This document shows, one piece after another, positions 1 to 6,397 of a stretch of DNA of 8,136 bases (the first letter of the stretch is position 1; the number at the start of each line of letters is the position of its first letter). The translations under genes were made by a program, and so were the position numbers. This DNA comes from Candidatus Omnitrophota bacterium (GTDB taxonomy: Bacteria > Omnitrophota > Koll11 > Aquiviventales > Aquiviventaceae): positions 1 to 8,136 of the forward strand of contig JAHFGU010000060.1 in assembly GCA_023247285.1 (NCBI GenBank), in the 5' to 3' direction. A model generated the notes under the pieces. That model was not told the origin of the DNA and did not search any database. It was given only the letters and a program-made list of their open reading frames with translations.

Positions 1-885
1 GACCGTCGTGGGGATCACGACGATATCGCCGGCCACGAGGTCGATGTTCTCCTTCATGATCCCCTTGTAGAGGATCCGCTGCAGGTCGATGATGCGGAAG
101 CTGGGGTTGGCCGGGTCGGATTTCACGATGTGGACGCGCCGGAGCTTGGCATGATGCACGACGAGCCCGGCGGCGATGACCGCGTCGCGGAGTTTCACGC
201 TGTCGCCCCGCATCGCGTACTTGCCGGGCCGCGCCACGCGCCCCAGGATGTAGATCGCCTTGGAGTTGAAGCCGATGATGGTCACCTGCACCGAGGGCAC
301 GCGCACGTAGCGCCTCAGGCGCTCTTCGACGGCGCGCGCGAGCTCTTCCTTCGTCAGGCCGTCGGCCGCGATGTCCCCGATGAAGCCGAACTGGATGTTG
401 CCATCGTGGCCGATGACGTAGGCGCCGGTGAACTCGGGCTGGTTCCGGACGGTGACGTGCACCACGTCGTCCGGGCCCAGGGTGTAGGGCCCCCAGTTGA
501 TCGCCGGGGCGCCGAGGTTGGTGGTGGTGGGCAGGCCGGCCGAGGGTGTGGCCGGGTTGGTCTCGGTCGCAGGCACCGACGTGCGTGGCAGCACGCCTTC
601 TGGAATAGGCTGATACGCCAGGAACCCCTGGGCATCGCCTGGGCCCTGCGCCGGCTCTGTGCCAGGCGGCACCATGTTACCGGGCAGGGCGTTGGGAACC
701 GCTGCGTTCGGCGCGGGGATTTCTGGCGGAAGGATGTCGTTCGGCTGCGCGTTGCTTGGCTGGGACGATTCGGGGAGCTGCTGGGTTTGGTCATCCGCAA
801 CGGAGAGCCCTGGATGCTGGATCGTCAGGATGGCCGCGGCGAACCATCCGATTCGCGCGAGCATGTGCGGGGCGGCGCTTCTCAT
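1..885 (-). CDS. Wza-like polysaccharide export protein (Poly_export + SLBB), 3' end beyond window
   Basis: The first 295 codons are visible and no stop occurs before the left edge. Residues 1-33 look like a signal peptide with a hydrophobic core (WFAAAILTI) and likely cleavage after LSVA. No lipobox cysteine is seen, unlike classical Wza lipoproteins. Residues ~35-125 form a Pro/Ala/Gln/Asn-rich low-complexity spacer. A Poly_export-type domain begins near residue 129 (NWGPYTLGPDDVVHVTV) and includes DGNIQFGFIGDI and GLTKEELARAVEERL. From ~208 an SLBB-type segment follows (AIYILGRVARPGKYAM, then VKLRDAVIAAGL). Proteins of this family form the outer-membrane or periplasmic channel for capsule or exopolysaccharide export. 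The ATG at 883-885 shares its A with the stop of the upstream small regulator (TAATG), and AGGCGG sits 7 nt upstream, so translational coupling is likely. Family call is firm; the exported polymer is unknown. Confidence 0.9.
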   Translation of the reverse strand, partial: MRSAAPHMLARIGWFAAAILTIQHPGLSVADDQTQQLPESSQPSNAQPNDILPPEIPAPNAAVPNALPGNMVPPGTEPAQGPGDAQGFLAYQPIPEGVLPRTSVPATETNPATPSAGLPTTTNLGAPAINWGPYTLGPDDVVHVTVRNQPEFTGAYVIGHDGNIQFGFIGDIAADGLTKEELARAVEERLRRYVRVPSVQVTIIGFNSKAIYILGRVARPGKYAMRGDSVKLRDAVIAAGLVVHHAKLRRVHIVKSDPANPSFRIIDLQRILYKGIMKENIDLVAGDIVVIPTTV

Positions 886-1067
886 TAATACACCGCCTGG
901 ACGAAGCTCTTCATCATTTCCAGCTCTTCCTGAGAGTAGATCCGCCACCCGCGCCAATCGCGCTTGGCCTGCTTAATCTTCCCGGCCTTCTCCCAGCGCG
1001 TGATGGTCTTAGTGGTGATTCCCAATTCCTTGGCCACCTCTGTCACACTCAATCGGCCGTTCGGCAT
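885..1067 (-). CDS. Small stand-alone MerR/excisionase-type helix-turn-helix DNA-binding protein
   Basis: This 60-residue protein is almost entirely one winged-HTH domain. Residues 6-15 (LSVTEVAKEL) and 17-27 (ITTKTITRWEK) make the helix-turn-helix. AGKIKQAKRDWRGWRIYSQ gives the wing with the family's R-G-x-R-x-Y pattern, and EELEMMKSFV is the closing helix. It has no effector-binding or dimerisation extension, so it resembles HTH_17/excisionase-type or MerR N-terminal domains rather than full MerR (~130 residues or more). I chose the ATG at 1065-1067 because GGAGG lies at 1072-1076, although the spacing of 4 nt is short. An in-frame GTG at 1077-1079 would add four residues but has no ribosome site. 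The stop overlaps the start of the polysaccharide exporter gene, which makes it the first visible gene of that operon and a probable local regulator of it. The regulatory target is inferred from position only. Confidence 0.85.
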   Translation of the reverse strand: MPNGRLSVTEVAKELGITTKTITRWEKAGKIKQAKRDWRGWRIYSQEELEMMKSFVQAVY

Positions 1068-1100
1068 CCACCCTCCCACTCCATAACAGGTGATTTTTAC

Positions 1101-1120
1101 CTTGACTGTCCTAGACTGTC
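1101..1120. repeat. Tandem 10-bp direct repeat (CTTGACTGTC / CTAGACTGTC)
   Basis: Two adjacent decamers differ at one position and share GACTGTC spaced exactly 10 bp apart, one helical turn. They lie about 35-55 bp upstream of the HTH start codon, downstream of the candidate promoter. Such phased repeats are typical of operator half-sites. The link to the neighbouring HTH protein is inference. Confidence 0.4.
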
Positions 1121-1132
1121 TTAGAAGCAGTT

Positions 1133-1157
1133 CCTATGCCAGGAGGGATTACATAGG
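1133..1157. repeat. Inverted repeat CCTATG-N13-CATAGG
   Basis: Perfect 6-bp arms at 1133-1138 and 1152-1157 are separated by 13 bp, so arm centres are 19 bp apart. The repeat overlaps the proposed -10 box and transcription start of the HTH operon, the placement expected of a repressor site. It could instead fold as a weak leader hairpin. No U-tract follows it, so it is not a terminator. Confidence 0.35.
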
Positions 1158-1163
1158 CGGCAA

Positions 1164-1183
1164 TACAGATGTAACTTACTGTA
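1164..1183. repeat. Inverted repeat TACAG-N10-CTGTA over the proposed -35
   Basis: A 20-bp dyad with perfect 5-bp arms straddles the candidate -35 hexamer at 1170-1175 upstream of the HTH gene. Short arms in A/T-rich DNA can arise by chance, so this is only a possible operator. Confidence 0.25.
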
Positions 1184-1307
1184 ATTAAAATGGTTAAAAC
1201 ACTAAAAATAGCCTGGGCTGGTTATGGCGGATCTATGGGACCAAGAGAGGTTTGAGTGGAAACGCAACAAAAAGTTCTGGCAGATCGATTGGAGGATTCG
1301 ACACAAC

Positions 1308-4300
1308 TTACTGAGCGGCGAGGTTAGCAATCTCCGCATCGCTGAGCACCCGCCGGTAGAGCCGCAGGTCATCGAGCGTCCCGGGGAAGAAGCCTGTCGG
1401 CGTGGCGGGATACGTCTGGTTCGCGCCGAGCAAGGTCGTCGTGCCGGGGGCGGGCGGGCGAATGGGAATCGTGTGCGTGCCGGTGGAGACGCGGAGCCCA
1501 TTCAGGTATAAGGCAGGCCGGCCCTGGGCGTCCACGACCCAAGCGACGTGCTCCCAGGCGTCCTTGCGGCTGGGCACCCCGCTGGTGACGAGGGCGACCC
1601 CGCCCTTGAGAAAGCTATGGAGGATGCGCCCATCGGCCCGGGCCGGGTTCTGGACCAGGACCGCCCAGCCGTCTTGGCCGTCGATCCCCTGGGAAACCCA
1701 CATGGCGCGCTCGGCGCGGGCCGGATCCGCACTCCGGTAGAGCCAGCCGGCGATCGTGAAGGCGGCGGTCACCGGCGGCAGCGGCCCGGCGTCGACGTAG
1801 TCATCCACCCCGTCAAAGCTCAGGGCCGCCCCCAGGCGCCCCGGGACCCAGCGCGGTCCGTTGCGCAGCACCCCGCTTGGCTGCTGGCCCGTTCCTTCGG
1901 CGACCGTGGTTCCGGTGCCCTCATCGAGACTCCAGTGAGCGACCAGCCCGGCCGCGAGGCTCTCCGGCAGCGGGGTGGCCGTCGACGCCACGGACAGGGC
2001 CGGGGCTGAGGGCGCGGGCGGCGGAGTGGTCGGGGCTGCGACCGGTGCAGGGGTCGGAGCAGCCTCAAGGACCGACGGCAGACTGGATGCCGCCAGGTCC
2101 GCGGAAGTCTGCTGAGCGAGGTTAGCAATCTCCGCATCGCTGAGCACCCGCCGGTAGAGCCGCAGGTCATCGAGCGTCCCGGGGAAGAAGCCTGTCGGCG
2201 TGGCGGGATACGTCTGGTTCGCGCCGAGCAAGGTCGTCGTGCCGGGGGCGGGCGGGCGAATGGGAATCGTGTGCGTGCCGGTGGAGACGCGGAGCCCATT
2301 CAGGTATAAGGCAGGCCGGCCCTGGGCGTCCACGACCCAAGCGACGTGCTCCCAGGCGTCCTTGCGGCTGGGCACCCCGCTGGTGACGAGGGCGACCCCG
2401 CCCTTGAGAAAGCTATGGAGGATGCGCCCATCGGCCCGGGCCGGGTTCTGGACCAGGACCGCCCAGCCGTCTTGGCCGTCGATCCCCTGGGAAACCCACA
2501 TGGCGCGCTCGGCGCGGGCCGGATCCGCACTCCGGTAGAGCCAGCCGGCGATCGTGAAGGCGGCGGTCACCGGCGGCAGCGGCCCGGCGTCGACGTAGTC
2601 ATCCACCCCGTCAAAGCTCAGGGCCGCCCCCAGGCGCCCCGGGACCCAGCGCGGTCCGTTGCGCAGCACCCCGCTTGGCTGCTGGCCCGTTCCTTCGGCG
2701 ACCGTGGTTCCGGTGCCCTCATCGAGACTCCAGTGAGCGACCAGCCCGGCCGCGAGGCTCTCCGGCAGCGGGGTGGCCGTCGACGCCACGGACAGGGCCG
2801 GGGCTGAGGGCGCGGGCGGCGGGGTGGTCGGGGCTGCGACCGGCGCAGGGGTCTGGGCCGGCGAAGCGGGCAGCTGGGGCGCGGGGTCTGGGACTGCCGG
2901 CAGTATGGCGGCCGCCGGGATGGTGGCCGCCGGGGTTGGAGGCAGCGTCGCAGCCTCGGCGGCCGGGATGATCGGCGTCACCGGAAGAGAGGCTGGCGAG
3001 AGCGTGATTGCCGGTACGGCTGGTGGCGTCGCGGCATCTGTAGCTGCGACCGGCGCAGGGGTCTGGGCCGGCGAAGCGGGCAGCTGGGGCGCGGGGTCTG
3101 GGACTGCCGGCAGTATGGCGGCCGCCGGGATGGTGGCCGCCGGGGTCGTGACGGCCTGGGCTGGCGGTGGCGTCGCAGCTTCGGCGGCAGGCAGGGTCAG
3201 CATCGTCGGAATAGAGACAGACGGTAGAATGATCGCCGGCGGAGACGCAGGAGCCTGGACCGGTGGAGTCGTGACAGCCGGAGCTGGGGGAACCACCACC
3301 GGGGGCGCGGGGGCCGGGGTCGGCGGACTGGTGACTGGCGGCGTTGTTGCCTGAGGCGCAGGGGCCTGCGCCGGTAGAATCGTCGCCGGCGGCACAGGGG
3401 TCAGGACCGGCTGGGGCGCCGGGGTGAGAGCTGCCGTGGACGCCATGGGAGCCGGTGGCACGAACGCGGGATCCGTGGTTACGGCTAGCGCATCTACGCG
3501 CACGTGCGGCTCCGCATGGCCGATCGTGAGCTGATGGAGTCCCGCCGGCAGGAAGTGCGCCACGTTTCCTGAGCGATCAACGCGCTCCACGCGCACCCAC
3601 TCATAGGTGCCGTGTTGGCTGGGAAAGACCCGGTCAAACGAACCATCGAACCCGATGTAGATGGCATCCTCGTCCTCTGACGGGCCGAAGAGCCTGGCCC
3701 ACAGATAATAGGTCCCATCGGCTGGGAGCGTCACCGGCACCTGCACCTCGATCTGCCCGCTCGTTGCCGGACTGAGCGTCGGCACCGCCAGATACGCCCC
3801 TCCGGAAGCCTGTCCATCAGATCCGAGCTGAAAAACGGAGAGGATCCTGCCCTGCTCCGCCTCGACGACGCGGGTGACCGGTTCTGCCGACGGAGGCGGC
3901 GAGGACGTCGCCGCGGCGTTGGCCACCGTCACGGCGACCGCCGAGGCGGTGCGCTGATTGCCCGCCGCATCGGTGGCCGTCGCCGTAACCGTGTGGGCGC
4001 CGTTCGCGCTGCTGGTGGTGTCCCAAGTGATGAGATACGGCGCTCCCGTGTCCGGCGCGCCCAGCGGCGTCCCGTCGACCTGGAATTGCACGGCCGCGAC
4101 CGCTTGATCATCAGACGCCGCCGCCGCGATCGCGACCGATCCGGAAATGCTGGCCCCGGCCGCCGGCGCCGTCACCGTCACCGTCGGCGGGGTGGTATCG
4201 GACGTCGCCGGCGCGGGCGCGCCCTCCCACAGCGGCCCGCTGGACGTCGTCGAAATCCCCTGCACTCTGTCGAGGATTGGGGTGAGCCGGCTGGGCAGGC

Positions 4301-6230
4301 CGGTCGGCGAGTACCCGAAGGAGCCGCCCGCCGAGCTCATGCCCTTTTGGAACACGATGACCGCTCGACCGTTGGTCGGATGTTCGAGCGTCACCGTGTA
4401 GGTGTTCGCGTCTTCGCTCAGCCGGATCAGCACATTGGGCCCGCTCGCCTCTTTCGCTTGCAGGACGTGCAGCATGTAGCTGTCGCGCGCCCCCTTGGTG
4501 TCGACCTCGAGCCGCTGCTGGCCGCCGGCATAGCCGCTCTCAAACACGACGCGGGGGGCTGCCGATTGCGGGACCAGCGTGGTCACGCGGAGCGCCTGGG
4601 TGCCATTGACGCCGACGACGGTATTGCCCGAAATGACCGGCGCTGTTTCAAAGTGGGTGACGAAGGTTTTCGTCACGTTCTCCGCCGCGCCCTGCTCGCT
4701 CGTCGAGGAGAGCCGGTCAAAGATCACGAGCGTCTCCAAGGGCCGCACGAAGAGGAATTCCCGCTCGATATGCCCGACGTAGGGGTTGTCGTCCCGCGCG
4801 GGCTGCGAGCTGGCATGCGCCCGGTACGCCTTGGTCAGATCGACCACCGCATAGGCATAGTCGTCGCGGCTTTCCAGCCGGCGGACCTCCGGGGGGCCGT
4901 CCACGTAGGCGTTGGCCATCCCAAGCCCATTGAACACGATCCCGTTGTGGGCGATGGTCCGGGTGACGTCCACCGAGGCGCCGTTGTAGCCGGTGATCCA
5001 ATCCGAGTAGCCGACGGTTTCGCGCGAGAGCCACCGGCCGCTCCGAGAGATCTGAAACGTGCCGGCGTCGAAGTGTTGGTGGCCTGCCCCGTTGGGGACG
5101 CCGAGCTGGACATTCACGACGGTGGCATCCGCATTCCACGAGTTCCGCAGAAACAGGTCCGGCAGGCCCGGCGCATAATAATCCAGCGGCAGCGTCGTGA
5201 AGGGGCGCGCCGCCCCCCCCTCATCGACCGCCTGCGCGTAGGCCGAGAAGTTCGGCTTGACGACGTTGAGCCACTGGCGGGCGTACTGCCCGATCGGCTG
5301 GCCCTTCCACTGGGCGGAGGCGGCCAGCATGAAATTCCCATAGTCGGCGGACTGGGCCGACCAGCCGTTCAACCACGCTTCATCATCATTGAAGGGGAAG
5401 ACCTGGTAGCCGGATGGCGATTGGACCGTCGTATAGATGAGGTAGAGGATGGCGTCGCGGTGGAAGGCGGTCTCGCTGAAGAGGCTGCGCCCCATGAGCT
5501 CGGCGGAGACGAGCGGAATCACCGGGTAGCCGAGCATGTAGCGGCCGTACTGGGACCCCTCGTGCGGGACCCCGCCCCGGCCGGGCCCTGCCGCCCAAGG
5601 CACGAAGGATTGCGTCCAGCGCGTGGTGAGCGCATAGTCCAGGAACTTCTGCGCATCCGGGTTGTGATAGAAGCTCGCCACCGCCCAGTTGAATTCGTTG
5701 CGCCAGTAGCCCCAGTAGTAGTTGCCGGACGGCTGCCACGTGCCGCCCCAACTTTTTTGCCGCATGATGTCGACATAGCGGTTATAGCGGGCGATGAAGT
5801 CCTGCCGCTCCTGGGCCGTCATGGCGTCATAGGTCCAGTCAAACACCACGGGGACCCAGTCGTTCCACCGGTAATTGTCGCTGGCCACGCCCTTGAGCTC
5901 GGCGTCCGAGATGGTGAAGCTCATGAGCGCGGCGATCGCGTTGCGGGCATAGGCTTGCTCGCCGGTGAGCACGTAGCGCAGCGCGTTGCCGAACGCAGCG
6001 CCGGATGACGGGGTGAAGGGGTTGGCCGCGTACCACTGACGGGCGCGGGTCAGCCGCGCCGCGTTCCACCACAAGCGGGGATGGCCTGTGGGGATGGCCA
6101 GCTCGGCGGCGGAGGCGAGCGGGATGGCCATCGAGAACGCCGCGACGAGCAGGGCCAGGGCGCGCGCCGGGGCATGGAGCCTTGCGAACGGTCGTGCACG
6201 GTGCCTTAACGTGCCGGGTTGGTTGATCAT
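1308..6230 (-). CDS. Secreted heparinase II/III-like polysaccharide lyase with Ig, CBM-like and two LamG domains
   Basis: This 1640-residue protein starts with an Arg-rich signal peptide (core ALALLVAAFSMAIPLA, cleavage near ASA|AE at 41). Residues ~45-650 resemble heparinase II/III-type lyases: HPRLWWNAARLTRARQW at the start of a helical toroid, RNEFNW around 178-182, NGAGHQHFDAGTF with H384, H386 and D388, and TRTIAHNGIVFNG around H428-N429. Next come a bacterial Ig-like domain (~678-770; TPPTVTVTAPAAG to TATDAAGN), a CBM6/35-like carbohydrate-binding region (~782-922; VVEAEQG, GTYYLWARLFG, VRVDALAVTTD), a Pro/Ala/Thr linker (~922-1162), LamG-type domains at ~1163-1372 and ~1429-1640 (FDGVDDYVDAG, LDDLRLYRRVLSDAEI), and a second linker between them. 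It probably binds and cleaves an acidic polysaccharide outside the cell or at its surface. GGAGG 8 nt upstream supports the ATG at 6230. No sorting signal or C-terminal anchor is seen. Substrate cannot be read from the sequence. Confidence 0.88.
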   Translation of the reverse strand: MINQPGTLRHRARPFARLHAPARALALLVAAFSMAIPLASAAELAIPTGHPRLWWNAARLTRARQWYAANPFTPSSGAAFGNALRYVLTGEQAYARNAIAALMSFTISDAELKGVASDNYRWNDWVPVVFDWTYDAMTAQERQDFIARYNRYVDIMRQKSWGGTWQPSGNYYWGYWRNEFNWAVASFYHNPDAQKFLDYALTTRWTQSFVPWAAGPGRGGVPHEGSQYGRYMLGYPVIPLVSAELMGRSLFSETAFHRDAILYLIYTTVQSPSGYQVFPFNDDEAWLNGWSAQSADYGNFMLAASAQWKGQPIGQYARQWLNVVKPNFSAYAQAVDEGGAARPFTTLPLDYYAPGLPDLFLRNSWNADATVVNVQLGVPNGAGHQHFDAGTFQISRSGRWLSRETVGYSDWITGYNGASVDVTRTIAHNGIVFNGLGMANAYVDGPPEVRRLESRDDYAYAVVDLTKAYRAHASSQPARDDNPYVGHIEREFLFVRPLETLVIFDRLSSTSEQGAAENVTKTFVTHFETAPVISGNTVVGVNGTQALRVTTLVPQSAAPRVVFESGYAGGQQRLEVDTKGARDSYMLHVLQAKEASGPNVLIRLSEDANTYTVTLEHPTNGRAVIVFQKGMSSAGGSFGYSPTGLPSRLTPILDRVQGISTTSSGPLWEGAPAPATSDTTPPTVTVTAPAAGASISGSVAIAAAASDDQAVAAVQFQVDGTPLGAPDTGAPYLITWDTTSSANGAHTVTATATDAAGNQRTASAVAVTVANAAATSSPPPSAEPVTRVVEAEQGRILSVFQLGSDGQASGGAYLAVPTLSPATSGQIEVQVPVTLPADGTYYLWARLFGPSEDEDAIYIGFDGSFDRVFPSQHGTYEWVRVERVDRSGNVAHFLPAGLHQLTIGHAEPHVRVDALAVTTDPAFVPPAPMASTAALTPAPQPVLTPVPPATILPAQAPAPQATTPPVTSPPTPAPAPPVVVPPAPAVTTPPVQAPASPPAIILPSVSIPTMLTLPAAEAATPPPAQAVTTPAATIPAAAILPAVPDPAPQLPASPAQTPAPVAATDAATPPAVPAITLSPASLPVTPIIPAAEAATLPPTPAATIPAAAILPAVPDPAPQLPASPAQTPAPVAAPTTPPPAPSAPALSVASTATPLPESLAAGLVAHWSLDEGTGTTVAEGTGQQPSGVLRNGPRWVPGRLGAALSFDGVDDYVDAGPLPPVTAAFTIAGWLYRSADPARAERAMWVSQGIDGQDGWAVLVQNPARADGRILHSFLKGGVALVTSGVPSRKDAWEHVAWVVDAQGRPALYLNGLRVSTGTHTIPIRPPAPGTTTLLGANQTYPATPTGFFPGTLDDLRLYRRVLSDAEIANLAQQTSADLAASSLPSVLEAAPTPAPVAAPTTPPPAPSAPALSVASTATPLPESLAAGLVAHWSLDEGTGTTVAEGTGQQPSGVLRNGPRWVPGRLGAALSFDGVDDYVDAGPLPPVTAAFTIAGWLYRSADPARAERAMWVSQGIDGQDGWAVLVQNPARADGRILHSFLKGGVALVTSGVPSRKDAWEHVAWVVDAQGRPALYLNGLRVSTGTHTIPIRPPAPGTTTLLGANQTYPATPTGFFPGTLDDLRLYRRVLSDAEIANLAAQ
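1318..2055 (-). repeat. Tandem duplication, copy 2 (C-terminal LamG unit)
   Basis: Aligned base by base against 2116-2853 (offset 798 bp = 266 codons), these 738 bp differ at only two positions, 2025 and 2046. Both differences lie in the linker part and are synonymous. The unit encodes a short Pro-rich linker plus one entire LamG domain. A 60-bp unique spacer (2056-2115), encoding part of a Ser/Ala/Pro linker, separates the copies. Such identity points to recent duplication, gene conversion, or an assembly artefact. Confidence 0.97.
2116..2853 (-). repeat. Tandem duplication, copy 1 (N-terminal LamG unit)
   Basis: Partner of 1318-2055, with 736 of 738 bases identical. It encodes LamG domain 1 of the lyase and the preceding linker (TTPPPAPSAPALS). 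Its upstream edge overlaps another linker repeat, beginning at 2833, so the 21-bp element starting GCTGCGACCGG occurs three times (about 2035, 2833 and 3043). Confidence 0.97.
2833..2936 (-). repeat. 104-bp repeat in the Pro/Ala linker, copy 2
   Basis: Identical to 3043-3146 at an offset of 210 bp (70 codons, in frame). It encodes TPAATIPAAAILP-type linker sequence ending in TPAPVAA. The linker has evidently grown by in-frame segmental duplication. Confidence 0.93.
3043..3146 (-). repeat. 104-bp repeat in the Pro/Ala linker, copy 1
   Basis: Partner of 2833-2936 with no mismatches. Looser similarity continues beyond it at the protein level (AAEAATPPP versus AAEAATLPP), suggesting that the original duplicated unit was about 70 residues. 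Confidence 0.93.
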
Positions 6231-6238
6231 GGCGATCC

Positions 6239-6243
6239 CCTCC
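6239..6243 (-). promoter_or_regulatory. Shine-Dalgarno GGAGG of the lyase gene
   Basis: GGAGG lies 8 nt upstream of the ATG at 6228-6230 and fixes that start. It sits only about 20 nt after the U-tract of the leader terminator, so ribosomes can use it only on read-through transcripts unless a promoter is hidden in the last ~34 nt; I see none. Confidence 0.75.
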
Positions 6244-6263
6244 CCATCCCCCAGGCCTCGATC

Positions 6264-6302
6264 AATAAAAATGCCGAGCTACCTCCGATAGGCAGCCCGG
6301 CA
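6264..6302 (-). terminator. Intrinsic terminator in the leader of the lyase gene (possible attenuator)
   Basis: On the minus strand TGCCGGGCTGCCT (6302-6290) pairs with AGGTAGCTCGGCA (6284-6272) in a 13-bp stem with two G-U pairs and a 5-nt loop ATCGG. It is followed at once by TTTTTATT (6271-6264). This is a canonical Rho-independent terminator. It lies downstream of the strong promoter at 6398-6427 and only 34 nt before the lyase ATG. It may be a conditional attenuator, the end of a small RNA, or simply a terminator for read-through from the upstream ATPase gene. Confidence 0.85.
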
Positions 6303-6322
6303 ATCCTCGTCAAAATCCACCA

Positions 6323-6347
6323 CTCTCCGGCTCGAAGCCGGCGAGAG
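6323..6347 (-). other. Stable leader hairpin
   Basis: On the minus strand CTCT, a CG bulge, CCGGCT, loop TCG, then AGCCGG and AGAG form a 10-bp interrupted stem. No U-run follows directly, so it is not itself a terminator. Its AGCCGG arm could alternatively pair with CCGGGCT of the terminator stem (one bulge), which would disrupt termination. Confidence 0.65.
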
Positions 6348-6397
6348 ACTCTGCAGGACCCGCGGCTCGTGCGCTTTCCTCACACAAATGTAATTGA

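Larger units (their letters stand above)
1080..1207 (-). promoter_or_regulatory. Putative promoter/operator region of the HTH-exporter operon
   Basis: This A/T-rich tract interrupts otherwise very GC-rich DNA directly upstream of the HTH gene. On the minus strand a weak sigma70-like pair can be read: GTTACA (1170-1175) and TGTAAT (1148-1153) with a 16-nt spacer, placing a start near 1141. Two dyads and a tandem repeat (listed separately) overlap or follow these boxes, as operators would. The box assignment is tentative, because several other A/T-rich hexamers could serve. The adjoining stretch 1208-1307, between here and the stop of the lyase gene, holds no gene or convincing terminator that I can see. 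Confidence 0.35.
6264..6391 (-). promoter_or_regulatory. Candidate structured leader RNA (~125 nt) upstream of the lyase
   Basis: Between the predicted start (~6391) and the terminator U-tract, three hairpins can be drawn. The first is GTGTG/CGCAC closing a 7-nt loop AGGAAAG near the 5' end, the second the strong GC hairpin at 6323-6347, and the third the terminator. I compared it by memory with the c-di-GMP, TPP, FMN, cobalamin and fluoride riboswitch motifs and did not recognise any of them. It may be a cis-acting attenuator or a free small RNA. Confidence 0.45.

Noticed and set aside
130..888. 252-codon plus-strand frame opposite the exporter
   Set aside because: The opposite strand clearly encodes Poly_export and SLBB motifs; this frame shows none.
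1102..1130. TTGACT on the plus strand as a -35 box for a rightward promoter
   Set aside because: No acceptable -10 lies 16-18 nt downstream and no plus-strand gene follows.
1201..1215. AGCC-CA-GGCT followed by ATTTTTAG on the minus strand as a terminator for the lyase gene
   Set aside because: The 4-bp stem would have a 2-nt loop, which cannot form stably; only the T-run is suggestive.
1224..1511. Plus-strand frame starting MADLWDQERFEWKRNKKFW
   Set aside because: The first ~30 residues look protein-like, but there is no ribosome site upstream and the rest is antisense to the identical LamG repeat. A chance frame is more likely.
1318..3146. Repeats as a CRISPR array or insertion sequence
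   Set aside because: The repeats are in-frame coding duplications of a LamG domain and its linker, with no short regular spacers, terminal inverted repeats or transposase.
3993..6008. 671-codon plus-strand open frame opposite the lyase gene
   Set aside because: Its product is an Arg/Gly/Asp-rich composition with no recognisable domain, typical of the antisense of a GC-rich gene, while the minus strand encodes a coherent multidomain protein over the same bases.
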